64,000 bases of DNA from Micrasema longulum (Eukaryota > Arthropoda > Insecta > Trichoptera > Brachycentridae). The stretch is from positions 276,638 through 340,637 of the forward strand of contig JAGVSM010003544.1 in the NCBI GenBank assembly GCA_022494885.1, given 5' to 3'. The translations under genes and the position numbers were made by a program. This document shows, in pieces, positions 44,852 through 56,858 of this stretch (positions within the stretch are counted from its first letter, which is position 1; every line of letters starts with the position of its first letter). A model generated the notes under the pieces. That model was not told the DNA's origin. It saw nothing but the letters and a program-made list of their open reading frames with translations, and searched no databases.

Positions 44852-45231
44852 GCCGCTTTTATATTTTTTTATTGAGAAATGCAATTTGTACGTTTATTTT
44901 CAATGCAAGTTTTACACAACTTGGTTTGCGGGAACTTTACACCATATTTATTGTTATTAATACCATAGCAATATAATTTAGGTCCTTTCCACAAAACAAT
45001 GTTTAAAACAAAATGTTATTTATTTCATTTTTGTTTTTTGGACCATTTTGTGAAAAAGACCTAAATGACATTGTTATGGTGTTTGTTACATTCTTAGAGT
45101 TTAGATGTATTTACTCTTATGTTACAATTAATATAGTGTAATGTTTCCGCAAACCAAGTTTTATAAAATTTGCTCTGAAAGTAAACTTAAAAAGAGCATT
45201 TTTCAATAAAAAAATTATAAAAGCGCCATTC
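44852..45231. mobile_element. Fold-back MITE of about 380 bp
   Basis: The ends GCCGCTTTTATATTTTTTTA and ATTATAAAAGCGCC pair, and the match continues inward for about 150-180 bases per arm with mismatches and one indel (for example CAACTTGGTTTGCGG against CCGCAAACCAAG; TAGGTCCTTTCC against AAAAGACCTA). The loop is only about 25 bases. No coding capacity. Confidence 0.85.
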
Positions 45232-45234
45232 ATG

Positions 45235-47260
45235 AATAATTATTTTAAGATTTTCGTTTCGAATCACCTTAACTCTATAAAAGGGCGTGTAAATGAACGC
45301 GAACGGATAGTGTTAAATAAAAAAATCTTTTTATGTAAGCATTTAAAATATTTTACAATCGTTGGGTTGGCACCTGACGCATGATACTGATCAGCAGTCA
45401 TATCCACCATCCGTGATCAGGATACCCAGCAATTGGTGTAGTTATGGAGTTCTTTATTAGGTGCGGATGGAATATGACTTTTTTGTTTGCTTTAAATTAA
45501 TTTATATTTTCGAGGGAAATAAACGTTTATTTTAAACTACAAAATTAGTTTTGAAAAATAAATTAAAATCCTACTTTTAAACTGGCAATGTCTAGTTGTT
45601 TGCAATGCCTGATATATCGGTAACTTTGGATGATAACATACCTACACCCGTTTGCAAAAATATACTTATTAATAAACTATAAAAACATTTCTTTAAATTA
45701 TTTCTCGATAACCCTTGACTTATATAAGTTAATGTTAAATAATAAATTATAATTTATTTTTGAAAAGGTTTCCGAAATTTTCCATTTTTGTTTTAATTAT
45801 GTTTAACTAGAAATATTTTTATCTGATAATCTTTAATTTTACCTATCCTTGAATGAGTTTTCTAACTCATGGAAATACAATTATGTATTATACATTTTTG
45901 TATTTTGAAATAAAAAAAATAAATATTTTTTACAAAATTGGATTGTTAATAATTTTTGAGCGGATAATTTTATACCTTTAATAAACGTATTACCTTCAAG
46001 TTATATTAAAATAGTTTTAAATTTTATTTACATTTCTTGCAAAATTACTAGTTACGGAATGTTAATTAACTTTTTCAAATTTCATTAGATTAAATTAACT
46101 TTTGTTGGAACTTTAAAGATATAAAATGTATTCACAAGAAGGTAGAATGAAAACATCAGTCAGGTTTGTGGTTTGCAAACAAGACTCTGCGCCTCTCTCT
46201 TCTCTCTAGTTGTAGGCTGTAGACATTGAAATGGCGGGTAATTGGAGCAGTTACTGCCGGCACTTCCTCTATAATTAAAACACGGGCCTGATTTATGTGT
46301 CGGGAGTGGAAAGTGACGTAACTGACGAATTCTACCGGCGCGGTGGTGGGGGAGTCATCCCCTCTCCTCCCCCGCTTCACCTGACACTATGTGTAGCGGA
46401 GAGAATTAACGATCCCGACTTGACCTTAGCGCTGTCAAAGCCATGAAACTAATTAACCGCTAACCTAATACTTTTTCTTCGCGCTTATTCCTGGCCAGTT
46501 TGTGACTCAGCGGATGTTTAAATTGAACCAACTGTCTGGCGCTCGCCGCCGCCGCCCGCCATCATCAACCGAATGAATCAGTCCGTCGAGTGTTATTATT
46601 ACAAAAACAGCGAGGGAAAACCGTTTTAACTATTTTCCAAGGAGGTTTTCTGAATCGCACCCCCAGAAGTACACTGTAGTATGTCTAAATTAGTCATTTT
46701 GGAGACATTTTTATAATTATTTATGCTCGTAACTTAGTGTATGTATATTGACATTTCAATGCCCAGTTTTTTCGTATGGTATTTGCTCATTTGATTTTTA
46801 AAATATGATCACCATCATATTGATTTCAAAGAATACTCAAGTTTGTCGTATGTACTATATCCCGCCCGAAACAAATTGTAGAGATACGCGAATATTATCC
46901 TGAGAAAGTGAAACAGAATGCAGTTAAACATTTATTCATTACGCAAAATTGCCAAATTTAGACTCACGACAGTGTACTTCTATAGGTTTATAGCAATCAG
47001 TAAGAAAAATAATGATAATAATAATCATAGTTTATTAACAAAAAAATACAATTTCTTTATCAACTGCATACATACGTAGGTAATGGATTTCTCTAGATTA
47101 TTTCGAGTCTACCTAACTAGGTACAACCCGTTTTTAGGCAGACATCTTTATGCAAAAATAAACAAAAACATTACTACTTACTAGTTAATTTACTATAGAG
47201 TTATACGATATTTAAATATACCATTTATTTTTTAAGAATATTTATAAAATTATTATATCA
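45235..47260. other. Spacer with GC-richer patch
   Basis: 45,360-45,470 holds a weak SINE-A-body-like piece (GCATGATACTGATCA, CCACCATCCG) that I cannot confirm. 46,140-46,640 is GC-richer with CGCCGCCGCCGCC near 46,545, TAATTAACCGCTAA-like sites and no repeat match. Confidence 0.45.
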
Positions 47261-47261
47261 G

Positions 47262-47726
47262 TTCATGGTTTACCTCTTCGTTCTCATTCTCAAGGCACTC
47301 TCTTAATACCCATACACAATTCCTCTTTCTTCTCTAACTCATAGTGTCCATGCGGCTCGATTGTGGAATCATCTCCCATCCACCATCAAAGATGTTACTA
47401 CATTATCTCTGTTTAAATCACGTCTGAAGAAACATCTCCTTTCTCTTCCTTAATCTCTCCTCCTTTCCTTTTTCCTCTTTTTTCCTTTTTCTCATTGAGT
47501 AATAGTTTCGATTTAAGATGATTTATAAACAAATACGTTTATTTCTATTTTTATATATCTTTAGCTCTTTAACTTTTTTTCTATTGAATATGTTCTGTGA
47601 CTTGAATTATAAAAATGAAACTTTTATTTTATTGGTTGGTTGGAAGAAATTGCCATTTGGCAATAAGCCCGCCAATGTACAAATAATCATTATGTACAAA
47701 AAGTTAAATAAATAAATAAATAAAAG
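47262..47726 (+). pseudogene. CR1/Jockey-like LINE 3' end (LDKLERLQN family)
   Basis: VHGLPLRSHSQGTLLIPIHN, SSFFSNS, then (shift) SVHAARLWNHLPSTIKDVTT, LSLFKSRLKKHLLSLP and a stop near 47,451. The 3' UTR has GGAAGAAATTGCCATTTGGC and AATAAGCCCGCC, like the LINE end at 60,205-60,245. Tail AAATAAATAAATAAATAAA at about 47,704-47,723. Very close at DNA level to the LINE in SINE-A at 30.7-31.3 kb, but not itself inside a SINE. Confidence 0.8.
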
Positions 47727-49079
47727 GATAAGTGTTCCGATTTTTCTCTACCTAAATCCAGTAACCATTTTTTACTAATTTATTTAAATAAATCCGGGTC
47801 ATAGTTTTGCAATGTTTGGGTAACATAATAAATATTTTGGGGCCCAGAAACCTGAAATTTCTTTGCCCGAATTCAGAGTTTGCGGTAGACCCCATGACCC
47901 TTCCTTTATTTTGACTTCTGGTAGTGTGGAAGTGTTTCTTTTGGGTTTTGGTAGAAAAATTTATGTTTACAAACATAATGATTCTATATTTATAATTGCC
48001 TTATAACCAATATGTCGAATCCTTCGAACAACTTGACGCTAGGGTACTTGAAGTGCTTTTTAAAAATTATTTCAGAAATCGATTTTTATGCAGATTAAAG
48101 AGGTTTTAATATTGATTAGTTAGTGCCTCCTCATCCTATTATGCCATAAATAATATATAATTGAGTTATATAAAATATAACATAGTTGTTTGAGTTTAAT
48201 TAGGGATAGTGACTTGAAGATATGAGAAATATTTTTTTGTGTTATATATATATATTCTATGTGTTTTGTCTATTTAAAATATTTATCAATAATTATTCCC
48301 AAATATTTTATATGGTGTACTGATTCAACCATTTCAGAGAATGTTTCGGTAATTTTTTGCGGGACATGAAAATTGTATCAATCGTTCTCAATATCTCAAG
48401 AGAGAAGAAGGCATCCCGGAGGAGTATAAGAAATGATTTAATGTGACGTCGCGTCGATTCGGTGGGAACGATTCTCTTCCAGATTCTCCTCTCCCCCTCC
48501 TCCCCCGGCCGCTACCCCCTCACTAACGGGAACATGAACATTAGATTTTATATAACTTGAAATGAACGCGAATGAACGTCGGCCGACAGGACTAGAACTG
48601 CCCCCCTGCGCTTCTTCCCCCCGCCGTGCCCATCCTAACCGACCTTTCACTGACTCTGGTTTTATCTCCCATTTATTTGAAAGCTTTTTCTATCCCAGTG
48701 CGATTTAGTTTCTCCTCGCCCCTTTCCTCCCCCCTTTCCCGATCCCACCTAAACCATTGCTCACCCCAGTGCCAGTGGTATAGAGAACGCAATATACAAA
48801 GAAGGATAATCTATTTGTACAAGATTACTTCCAATGAAATAGATGTATTATCTTATGAAAACAATCACTTTTTAAGCGCAACTGAAATTATGTTTTTTGC
48901 TGATTATTAATATTGAAATTCTTTCTCATAACGGGGGATTATTTTTGCGAATCGTTGATAAATAAATACATTTTATCTGCTAAAATGGATGGAACGTGTA
49001 GCTAACTAAAGTCATTATTTCTTTTTATAGTATCCGAAAAAATTGTGAATTACGATGTTTAAAATATTGAAGTATTATT
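47727..49079. other. Spacer with GC-richer patch
   Basis: 48,400-48,790 is rich in C runs (CCCCCTCCTCCCCCGG near 48,490; CCCCCC near 48,601) and looks single copy. No gene. Confidence 0.45.
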
Positions 49080-49240
49080 AACAACTAAATTTGTCGCAAC
49101 AGAGAGGGATAAATTTTTTTTAGAAGGAAATATGGTAGTCAAACCATTTACGGGGATTACGACCTGTTATTGTCTGGTTTAAGTGGCCAATTTACACACT
49201 GTGTAACATCCACATTTTCTCAACTCTTCCATCTGTCGCG
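49080..49240 (-). repeat. Repeat D copy
   Basis: Reverse strand: GATGTTACACAGTGTGTAAA, TTGGCCACTTAAACCAGACA, ATAACAGGTCGTAA, then ACTACCATATTTCC. Confidence 0.65.
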
Positions 49241-51570
49241 ATTCAAACTTTTAGCATTTGGGAAAGATTCATTCGGTTAAACCGATTCACCTACTAGGCA
49301 ACTCCTGAAAACAATTTTCAACTTTTTTTCATATTCCCTTCTCAAAAAATGTTTTCTCTCTCTTTTGCGATGAATTTGGATCCAAATAACTCCCTTGGGG
49401 GAAAATCCAGCCTGTCTCCAAATATTTGGACATACTCAAAATATGGTCGAAGTATTATTCATTCGATGTCAACTCTATTGAAGTAGTAACTTTGTCACAG
49501 GCCAACCAATTCTAGAGTCTCGACCGAACTATGACCGCTGAATCACATTTGAGAATTTCTAAGTCTCACGTTCTCGTATTAAATTATCTCTGCGGTGATT
49601 TTTCAAAATTGCATTTGGACGAAAACCTCCCGATGTTGCCACAAAGTTATGTGGAACGGGCGGAAAATGGCGAGCGGTGAGCGGGAGCAGCGAACAGACA
49701 GCGACCGACTGCCGGCTGCCCAGATATGAGTGGCTCTATATTATTACTTGAGAAATGATGGTGCGAAGGAAGCTTCAACAAACTTTGTAATTGCATCGAG
49801 GCGTCTGCGTCTGTCGGCTGAAAAATTACTTTTCCAATAACCAATTCTAATTTTTAAAAACTTTCATTGAGTACACAACCTTTTTCTACAAATAAATTAA
49901 CGATATTCGAATAGAAAAAAAGAACGCAGATACATAACAACTAAATATCAACACTTGAATAGTATTATCTACTTATATATAACGATATAAAAAAAACATT
50001 TTTGTCGAAATAAAGAAATCCGAAATAAATTGTCATCGCGATCTAATTTTTGTTTATCGCCTCGCTGCCGCCGCGCCGTTGTTGGAATCCAACATGCGTC
50101 CTCTTTTGGGTCGTTCATAAATTTTAGTTTAGCAGATTACTTGGAAAAGGAGTAAATAAACATTAACAAAATTAACGATTGACCTTTTTTAATGGCAGTA
50201 ATTCAGGGTAACAATTAGAGTAAGTTAGCCAAAGGGATTAAATAATTTGAGAATAAAGTAGGATCTACACTGATTACCATCTTCTCACTCTACAGCGCAT
50301 TCGGCCCGAGCAGTCTGAGCGTACCTCGCGAACACTGGATTTACACTCACCGCGAAGGCGTTTGGGATCCAGAGTGGCTACATACCGAGGTCGCTCGAAA
50401 TAAACAAATATCAAATCTGCAGTAAATACAGGAAAACCTTTCATAATATCATGTTCGCGTATAGTAGGTGGTGGGTACGTTTCCAATAACATTATGTGCA
50501 TAAGTTATACAATACTGTCCTTGTTACTGTACCCCAATCGATAAAGACTAGAATAGTAATCTAATTTTTATCGTAGCGTGTCTTTATATATTATCAGAAG
50601 GGTTATCTAAAGTAATGTAAGAATTATACGGGTATTTAATGGAGGAAAATTCTAACAAACAGTTTATATTAACCTCGGAGTAATAATACGCCAAGGGCTA
50701 ATAGAGTCGCCCATACTGACAAAAGCCATTCTACAATTATCAACTGCAAAGTAAGCTATAGTTTACAGCAATAAAACCCGATGTATTTACTCAGATCGAG
50801 AATCGCAAGCCCAAACTGAATTCGTCCGTTTCTTGTTGTTGCTAAACTATAAACCAATCAAAAATTTGAAACGCTTTCGTTCTGTGCAATAGAGCTAAAT
50901 CGCTTTTTTTTTAAGCGGGAGCGAATTATTACTGTAAGATTTTAACCATTTCGAAAAACAAAACATGCTCACCGGTACTGCAAAATGGATGCTCTTTACG
51001 GTATATGTATACCTATTTCTTTTCAGTACTAGCATTTGTTGTATACAATTTAGTTACGTGCCATTTTAGTTACCGACTAAGTCTAGAGGTTTTCATTAGT
51101 TATTTAACTTCCGCTATTTTAAAATCTTAAAAATGTAAAATATATCATCTCAATCAGCAAAAGCTACAAGCGTTATTAACACAATGAAAATTGTATTTTT
51201 TTGTTGTTATGTGTAATTCAACCCATAAAAAATAATAGGTAGGAGTTTGTGTAAGCCTGACATGCTTTTTAAAGGTTCATATTTATATCTTGTAGAATTT
51301 AATCTTTCACTTTCGCATCTACCCTTCTTTTAAGAATGTATAACGACATAATACTCGTATATTATATTACATACTGACTAAACCAAACAGACGTCAATCT
51401 TCGCGCTCCGACCGGAGTCCAGAAGAGACCGAGACGGGCATGAGGGATGTTTACTTCGGAAGAATAATTGCCTTAAGAATGTAAAACCATTTGAGTTTTA
51501 GCAACGGTGTATTATATTTTGTACATTTTGAGTCCCGGTAATATAAAAATACGTTTTTTTCTTTTCTTTT
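49241..51570. other. Spacer
   Basis: No gene or element recognised. 49,640-49,730 and 50,270-50,400 are slightly GC-richer. Confidence 0.45.
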
Positions 51571-51660
51571 TTTAAATTTATTTATGTTAACGCCTTGTAG
51601 GCTTTTACAAGTTTTACACATATAAATATAAACTTACACATTTATTTGACACAAAAATTA
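51571..51660 (-). repeat. LINE-type 3' tail fragment
   Basis: Plus strand AAATTTATTTATGTTAACGC and CTTGTAGGCTTTTAC. Reads reversed as a LINE end with an A-rich tail. No coding part identified. Confidence 0.4.
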
Positions 51661-51772
51661 AAAATTAATTGGGTTGAACAAGAAAAATAAAAAGAAAGAT
51701 GAACCATTTTTACATATTGGTAAAAAAATATATGGGTATACATATAGTACATACAAACGTAATATTTTGCCG

Positions 51773-51937
51773 AAATGTGGACGAGGACGACCAAAAAAAC
51801 GTGGCATAATCTGATGAACCAAAATCTTAAGTTTGGTCATATCAAAAGCAAGCGAAACCGAAGGGCATGTGTGACAAATGTTTATTTTCTCTGCCTACCC
51901 GTATGGTAAAATGGTGTGATGGTAGTAGTAGTAGTAT
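51773..51937 (+). pseudogene. RTE-like LINE end with (TAG)n tail
   Basis: RGRPKKTWHNLMNQNLKFGH then IKSKRNRRACVT (after a shift), matching RGRPRKTWHDQVHQILEDGH and VKSRNNRRACMR of the 58.4-kb copy. An internal deletion then joins to CTCTGCCTACCCGTATGG and GTGTGATGG, the same 3' end as at 58,676-58,709. Ends in TAG repeats (about 51,922-51,936). Confidence 0.75.
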
Positions 51938-52039
51938 GAAATGTCAACATAAGAACCGTGAAAAAAAACATTTTGGAGAAAACGTATTCATGATTTATTA
52001 ATGTCGGTCTCCAGGTGAAAAAAACAGTTCTTCACGTGA

Positions 52040-52375
52040 AATAGAACCAGAACTCTAGTAGTCTTGTCTGGATGGCTACTCTGAGCTGGATTTTTTGGTG
52101 TACTGTGTAGCGCGTTCGACTACCAAATTTGAGGTCCCGATTTCTATTTCTTATTTCTGGCAATAAGGACGTGAAAAATTTATTTTAAAGCGTGATTATC
52201 ACTTTCCTGGATTTGTAGATTTCATAGACTCTCCGACTGGATCTGAGGCGTGAGATTGAGCATCTTGCCTTTATGTATCGCGTCATGATCAAAATACGTT
52301 GCAATCGGAGTGCAAATGCAGTGCCCTTTGCACTACTGTGCAGGGGAGTGATAATGAATCAAAAGTTATGTTTAT
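52040..52375 (+). repeat. SINE-A-tailed SINE with a different head
   Basis: The head TTTTTGGTGTACTGTGTAGC, GCGTTCGACTACC and GAGGTCCCGATTTCT is not the SINE-A head, but the 3' third (ATGATCAAAATACGTTGCAA, TCGGAGTGCAAATGCAGTGC, GGGGAGTGATAATGAA) aligns with the SINE-A body and tail. The upstream AACCAGAA...GGCTACTCTGAGC is shared with 62,085-62,130. Confidence 0.6.
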
Positions 52376-54935
52376 AACTACTCGTTTATAAAACATTTAA
52401 TGAGTTTTTTTTATGAAAAATCATTTTGCGTAATATCATAGATGGGTTATTTTGTTTTTTTTTCTCGAATATTTATTTATTTATTATAAATCAATAAACA
52501 GGTAAAAAATATAAAAAAGAATGTGGGCGCTGCCTACTGTAAAATGATACCCTTTTTTAAAGACAGATCACTAGAAACGATAGGATACAGTAATAAATGT
52601 ATAATATCATGTGGAAGAATTCCATATTTTACATTATTCTGTTGGTACATTTAAATAAACGAAAAACTCCGAAAAAACAACTCAATAATAATTTGAACCT
52701 TGGTGCGGCCGGCCGTTCTCCATAAAGCGAAGTGTTGAAATAATAAACCGCCACGGTACCCGATGCGCTGCGCGGGAACGCGTGAAGGATTCGAAAGTTT
52801 TTTTTCTCCCTAGCGTTTCTTGAATAGGTTCGAGAAAAGTGTTGTACGTGTAATAAAGTAATATTATAACATACGGAATTAAATGATTGAAAACGGTGTG
52901 ATTTTCTTCCTTTTGATAGTTTGCGGAGAAAAGTGACCCGAAGCAATCCAGTCACTACTTCATCTCGTTCGGTGTATTCGCCGACGCATTCCTTCCAGAA
53001 CTGCCGACGGAGGACTCTGTGCGAGCTCATTATCTCATGGCAACAAACGAACAGAGAAATGGAATCTGTTATCTACCGTCTTCGTCCGTAAACAGAACCA
53101 ACCCGTGTTGTGTACATTATGGAGGTGTAGTTGTGCGGGCGAAGCCCGATGGCGAGGGGGCGGGCGGCGGGGGCGGGGGCGGGTCGGATGTGGGGTCAAC
53201 CTGAAAGATTTCGTGAGTCAGCCGCAGGCAATTCTCTTAAAGGATTCTCGATACAATTTATCTCAGTTAGGGGAGAGAGAAATCAACGATCACTTGTAAG
53301 ATTAATGAACCGTTTTTATTTTCTGCGTTGGCTGTGTCTCCATTAGTGTCTCGTGTCCGTAGGTGAATTTTGTTTCTAAATAAAACTATGTTTCTCTGAT
53401 GAACTCACACCGAAGTGTCAACTCGCGGGCGACTTTAGAACACCAGACTGAAAGAAAAGTTTATCGAATGTCGGCGTTTAAAGTTTCGCGGGAAGCTGTT
53501 TCTCTAGTAATTTGAGAGTACGAGTATAATTATGTTTACCGTTTGTAGGAACATCTCCCCGACATCGGTTACACCTCTAATCTCCATTCACCGAGAACTG
53601 TAACGTACGTATTGATAATATCAACAATATGAACATAGCTGTTTATTGTCTAGTTACCGAATGATTCTACGATGAATAGTCATTCAAATATTCATCAAAA
53701 TTTCAAAATAACTTGACTCACACGTTTACTATCGATGTAAAAAGTAATTATTTTAAAAATCGTAAACATGTGAGGTATTTGCGTGATCTGAAAGTACAAA
53801 AGTAAGTAAATTTACATCATTCAAAGTTGTATTCATTTTGCGATGAATAAATTGGACGAGCTCATATATTTTTTTAAAAATACATTATTATAAAACATTC
53901 TTGAAACGACCTTTTCAAAATTATATGTTCTTTGTGTTTACTTGAAAGTAGTATTTTTGAAACAAGTATTAAGTGATTAAAATCTAATTAAAGATAAAAA
54001 TTTAATACTTAAAAAAAAATACTATTAATTTAGTTTTTATTTTAACTTATTTTTGATGATAAAAAAACCGGAGAAGAGTTACGTACCTACATTACAAGAG
54101 CATTATACGGAATCAGCCCTCGTATTCCTGCGACACTATAAATTCCTCGTAATCCTCCTTTCCCCGACTCGGCGCCCAGTGTGCAGAGTGCTCTGTCCCC
54201 GTATTACCACCAGATTTCTTTTAAACAAACAAAACATTTTTCCAAATTTTTTTATTCGTTTTCCCGCGCATTCGGCGTAAGGTCCGTCCTTTGTCCGGGA
54301 ATATTTTCATCTGGAAATCCTAATGCGATACTTTTTGTGTTTACACATATTTACTCCGTACCAAATGCCCGCGTATTTTTGTCTCACACCTGCATATATT
54401 ATCTTTATTGGAACATCTTTTTTTTTATTCGGCGGATTTATTAGCTAGAGAAAATACGTTATTTGAAATGATTAGACTTTTATTAAAGTATGTTTTTTAT
54501 AAAACATATTGTTTCCTCTTGAGATATTTTGACACAACAACGGGCATTTGTTTTATATTTTGATATTTAAAGAAATAAAAACATTGATTTTGACCTCATA
54601 AAATTATCAAAAGGGATAAATGAAAATTATTGAACACCAAAAATGCAGCATCCTGTATTTTGAGATGTAGGAAAAATATCATCAAATTGAAGCCCATATA
54701 AATAAATAAAAAATAACAGAATTTGTAAAGTGTAAAATATTAAGGAATGAACATGGAACGAAAATTAAAATGATGGGCGGTACATATAAACACTAGTTGA
54801 TAAAAAAGCATCATAAGTAGTTTATTTAATAAAATTAAACAATTTACGGACCATTAAATAAATAAAAAAATGTATGAAGCCTTCGTTACATCAAAATTAT
54901 TTTACATGATTCCATTAAGGGGTACATAAAATTAG
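52376..54935. other. Spacer with GC-richer patch and G-run motif
   Basis: 52,470-52,560 is a LINE-tail-like fragment. 52,690-53,620 is GC-richer and single copy. 53,800-54,930 is AT-rich. No gene recognised. Confidence 0.45.
53155..53183 (+). other. G-quadruplex-type motif
   Basis: Five G runs in 29 bases (GGGGGCGGGCGG then CGGGGGCGGGGGCGGG), also SP1/KLF-like sites. Fits the G3+N1-7 rule at least four times. Confidence 0.75.
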
Positions 54936-56208
54936 CATCATTATTCCCTTTCGCACCTAATGGTGCATAGGGCTCTGCATTGGTACACCAATCGCAGCGT
55001 ATCTTAATCATTTTTGTTACATGAAGGTAAGATGATCAGTCTTACGCTCCAGGTAAAAAATATTCAGGTTTGTTCCCCTTCTTCTTTCCTTAATGTAATG
55101 TTTCATAATAAATATTGTAATCTTGACATTTCTAATAACTGCGAAAAAATGAAGTCTGAAAAGTGCATAAAATATCCGGAAGTAAAAATTATTGACTTTC
55201 AACTTAAATTGACTAATCATCTTGAAGTAATTATAAATAATCTGAGATATTTAACCTATGTGTTCAACAGTTAAGTATTTACGCCGAGCTAAAAACTATC
55301 AAAATGGTTATATATGCACTTGTACAGTCATCGCTTTCCCATGGAATAATTGGTTGGGGAAAGCTAATAAAAACCATATTAAACTACAAGAAACTGTTCA
55401 AAAATTTACCTTAAAAATAATGCTTCACAAAAATTGCACTTTAACCTGTTTTCAATTGTTTTAAGAAGCTTAACTTTTGGATATAAAACAAAAATTATGT
55501 ATTCAATGTTTAAAATATATATTTTGGAGCCAAAATTTATTTTCAAGTAATTAACATAGGTCTTAGAAGGAATCGTGTGCTAGAAATACCACATTGTAAA
55601 ACGAAGTTAGCACAGAGACATGCATATTTTGTGGGCCCAAATTTTTAAATTTTTTTTTTTAGCGATAATATTTCGTTAATTTTAAGCTTCCAAATTTTTC
55701 TCCTTTTAAAAACACGCACTTACCTGGATTTCTTTTTTTCTACGATATATTTTGTTGCCCTTTAATAATAAGGAATATTTTTATGATTTTCATATTTTTT
55801 ATTTCCTTTTCTAATTACTATAAAATAAAAAAAATCGTTTTTATCTTTTACGGAAGACTTTTTTCCTTTTTCTAATATTAAACAAAAATATTATTCCTGT
55901 GTATTTATTATAGGAGCAAAAAATTCATAAACATTTCTTGTATGCCCACGAACTAGCCATGCTATTGTGAGATTTTTTTGTTTATTTTTTGGTAATTTTT
56001 ATTTATTTTACCTCTTATATATGTCTCTTGTATAAAAAAAATAATAATTGATGAATAAAAAATAAAAAAATAATGGTAACAGTCCAGGGAGCATGAAATA
56101 TTTTAGTGTAAAAACACTCTTTGAGGTAAATATTTCAAACCGACCATGCCGGGAATTGAACCTGAGACCTCTTGCATGGTAGGCAAACGCGCTGACCGCC
56201 AACAAGGC
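54936..56208 (-). repeat. SINE-A copy split by a LINE
   Basis: 3' part 54,936-55,055 (CCCTTTCGCACCTAATGGTG, TTACATGAAGGTAAGATGAT) and 5' part 56,075-56,208 (CCGGGAATTGAACCTGAGAC, CTTGCATGGTAGGC). GGTAA on both sides of the insert is a possible short target duplication. The insertion point differs from those at 31 and 60 kb. Confidence 0.8.
55056..56074 (+). pseudogene. LINE fragment inside SINE-A
   Basis: KCIKYPEVKIIDFQLKLTNH, LEVIINNLRYLTYVF, then (shifts) YLRRAKNYQNGYICTCTVIA, NNWLGKANKNHIKLQETVQK and FTLKIMLHKN. This is the order seen after the RT of some non-LTR elements (KYLGI-ID-KL----H, Y--VQS-I-YGI-GWGG, L---QK-ILKIIL-K). The rest to 56,074 is AT-rich 3' UTR. Badly decayed. Family differs from the other LINEs here. 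Confidence 0.6.
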
Positions 56209-56858
56209 AGACAAAAATCGAGGATACATAAATAAATTACAACGACAGCAATTTGATTTTTTTTAAACTGACATACGACCTACCATATTCAGAAGTATAT
56301 AAAAACCACCAAGCTACGGGTAAAATAATTATTGAACTTCGATTTACAATTTGTGATTACGATGAGCTTAGAATTCTATGAATGTACACTTTGGAGCTCG
56401 CTTCGAGGTAAACACAGCTTAATTAAATATGGCTCCATATTGGGAACAGCCAGAGACGACGACGCAGAAACCGCAATTAGTTGAATACGTAATGTTGGGT
56501 CAGAATTGTGTCGCTTGTAGGTGTGGTGAAGTAGGAGTCGGCTCTACGTCACCACCGCCCCCGGCCTCCGTAGCACGAGACTAGCACTGCATTAGCACCG
56601 AGGTGGCGCAAGATACAGCGCTGGCCGCCATCCGCATCCCTCCCACTCCCTCCGTCACACGATATTGTGCCGCCGCAACATGCATCCTGTCACCGCACCT
56701 TGGCGTAGGAGCAAGTAAAATGTTATTATTTAACCCTCCGATGGACGACAGCCCCTAGGCGGTAAGCAGTGCAACAATAGACGGTGTATATAATTTATAT
56801 GTAATTTCACTTTGGGTAGAGCCGGTCATGGTCAGATAATTATGCTAAAGGTAAGTAT
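56209..56858. other. GC-richer single-copy region
   Basis: 56,380-56,760 is strikingly less AT-rich (CACCACCGCCCCCGGCCTCC near 56,555). TTAACCCTCCG at 56,730 resembles a second piggyBac-type end. No gene. Confidence 0.45.

Noticed and set aside
45360..45470. Possible SINE-A body fragment
   Set aside because: Only short scattered matches (TGATCA, CCACCATCCG). Not convincing by eye.
52629..53030. 133-codon reverse frame in a GC-richer patch
   Set aside because: No domain recognised and low-stop composition explains it. Could be revisited with transcript data.
53019..53346. Gly-rich frames over the G-run motif
   Set aside because: Low-complexity by-product of the G runs.
56730..56745. TTAACCCTCCG as a second piggyBac end
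   Set aside because: Too short and unpaired. Recorded only as a possibility beside the better end at 56,859.
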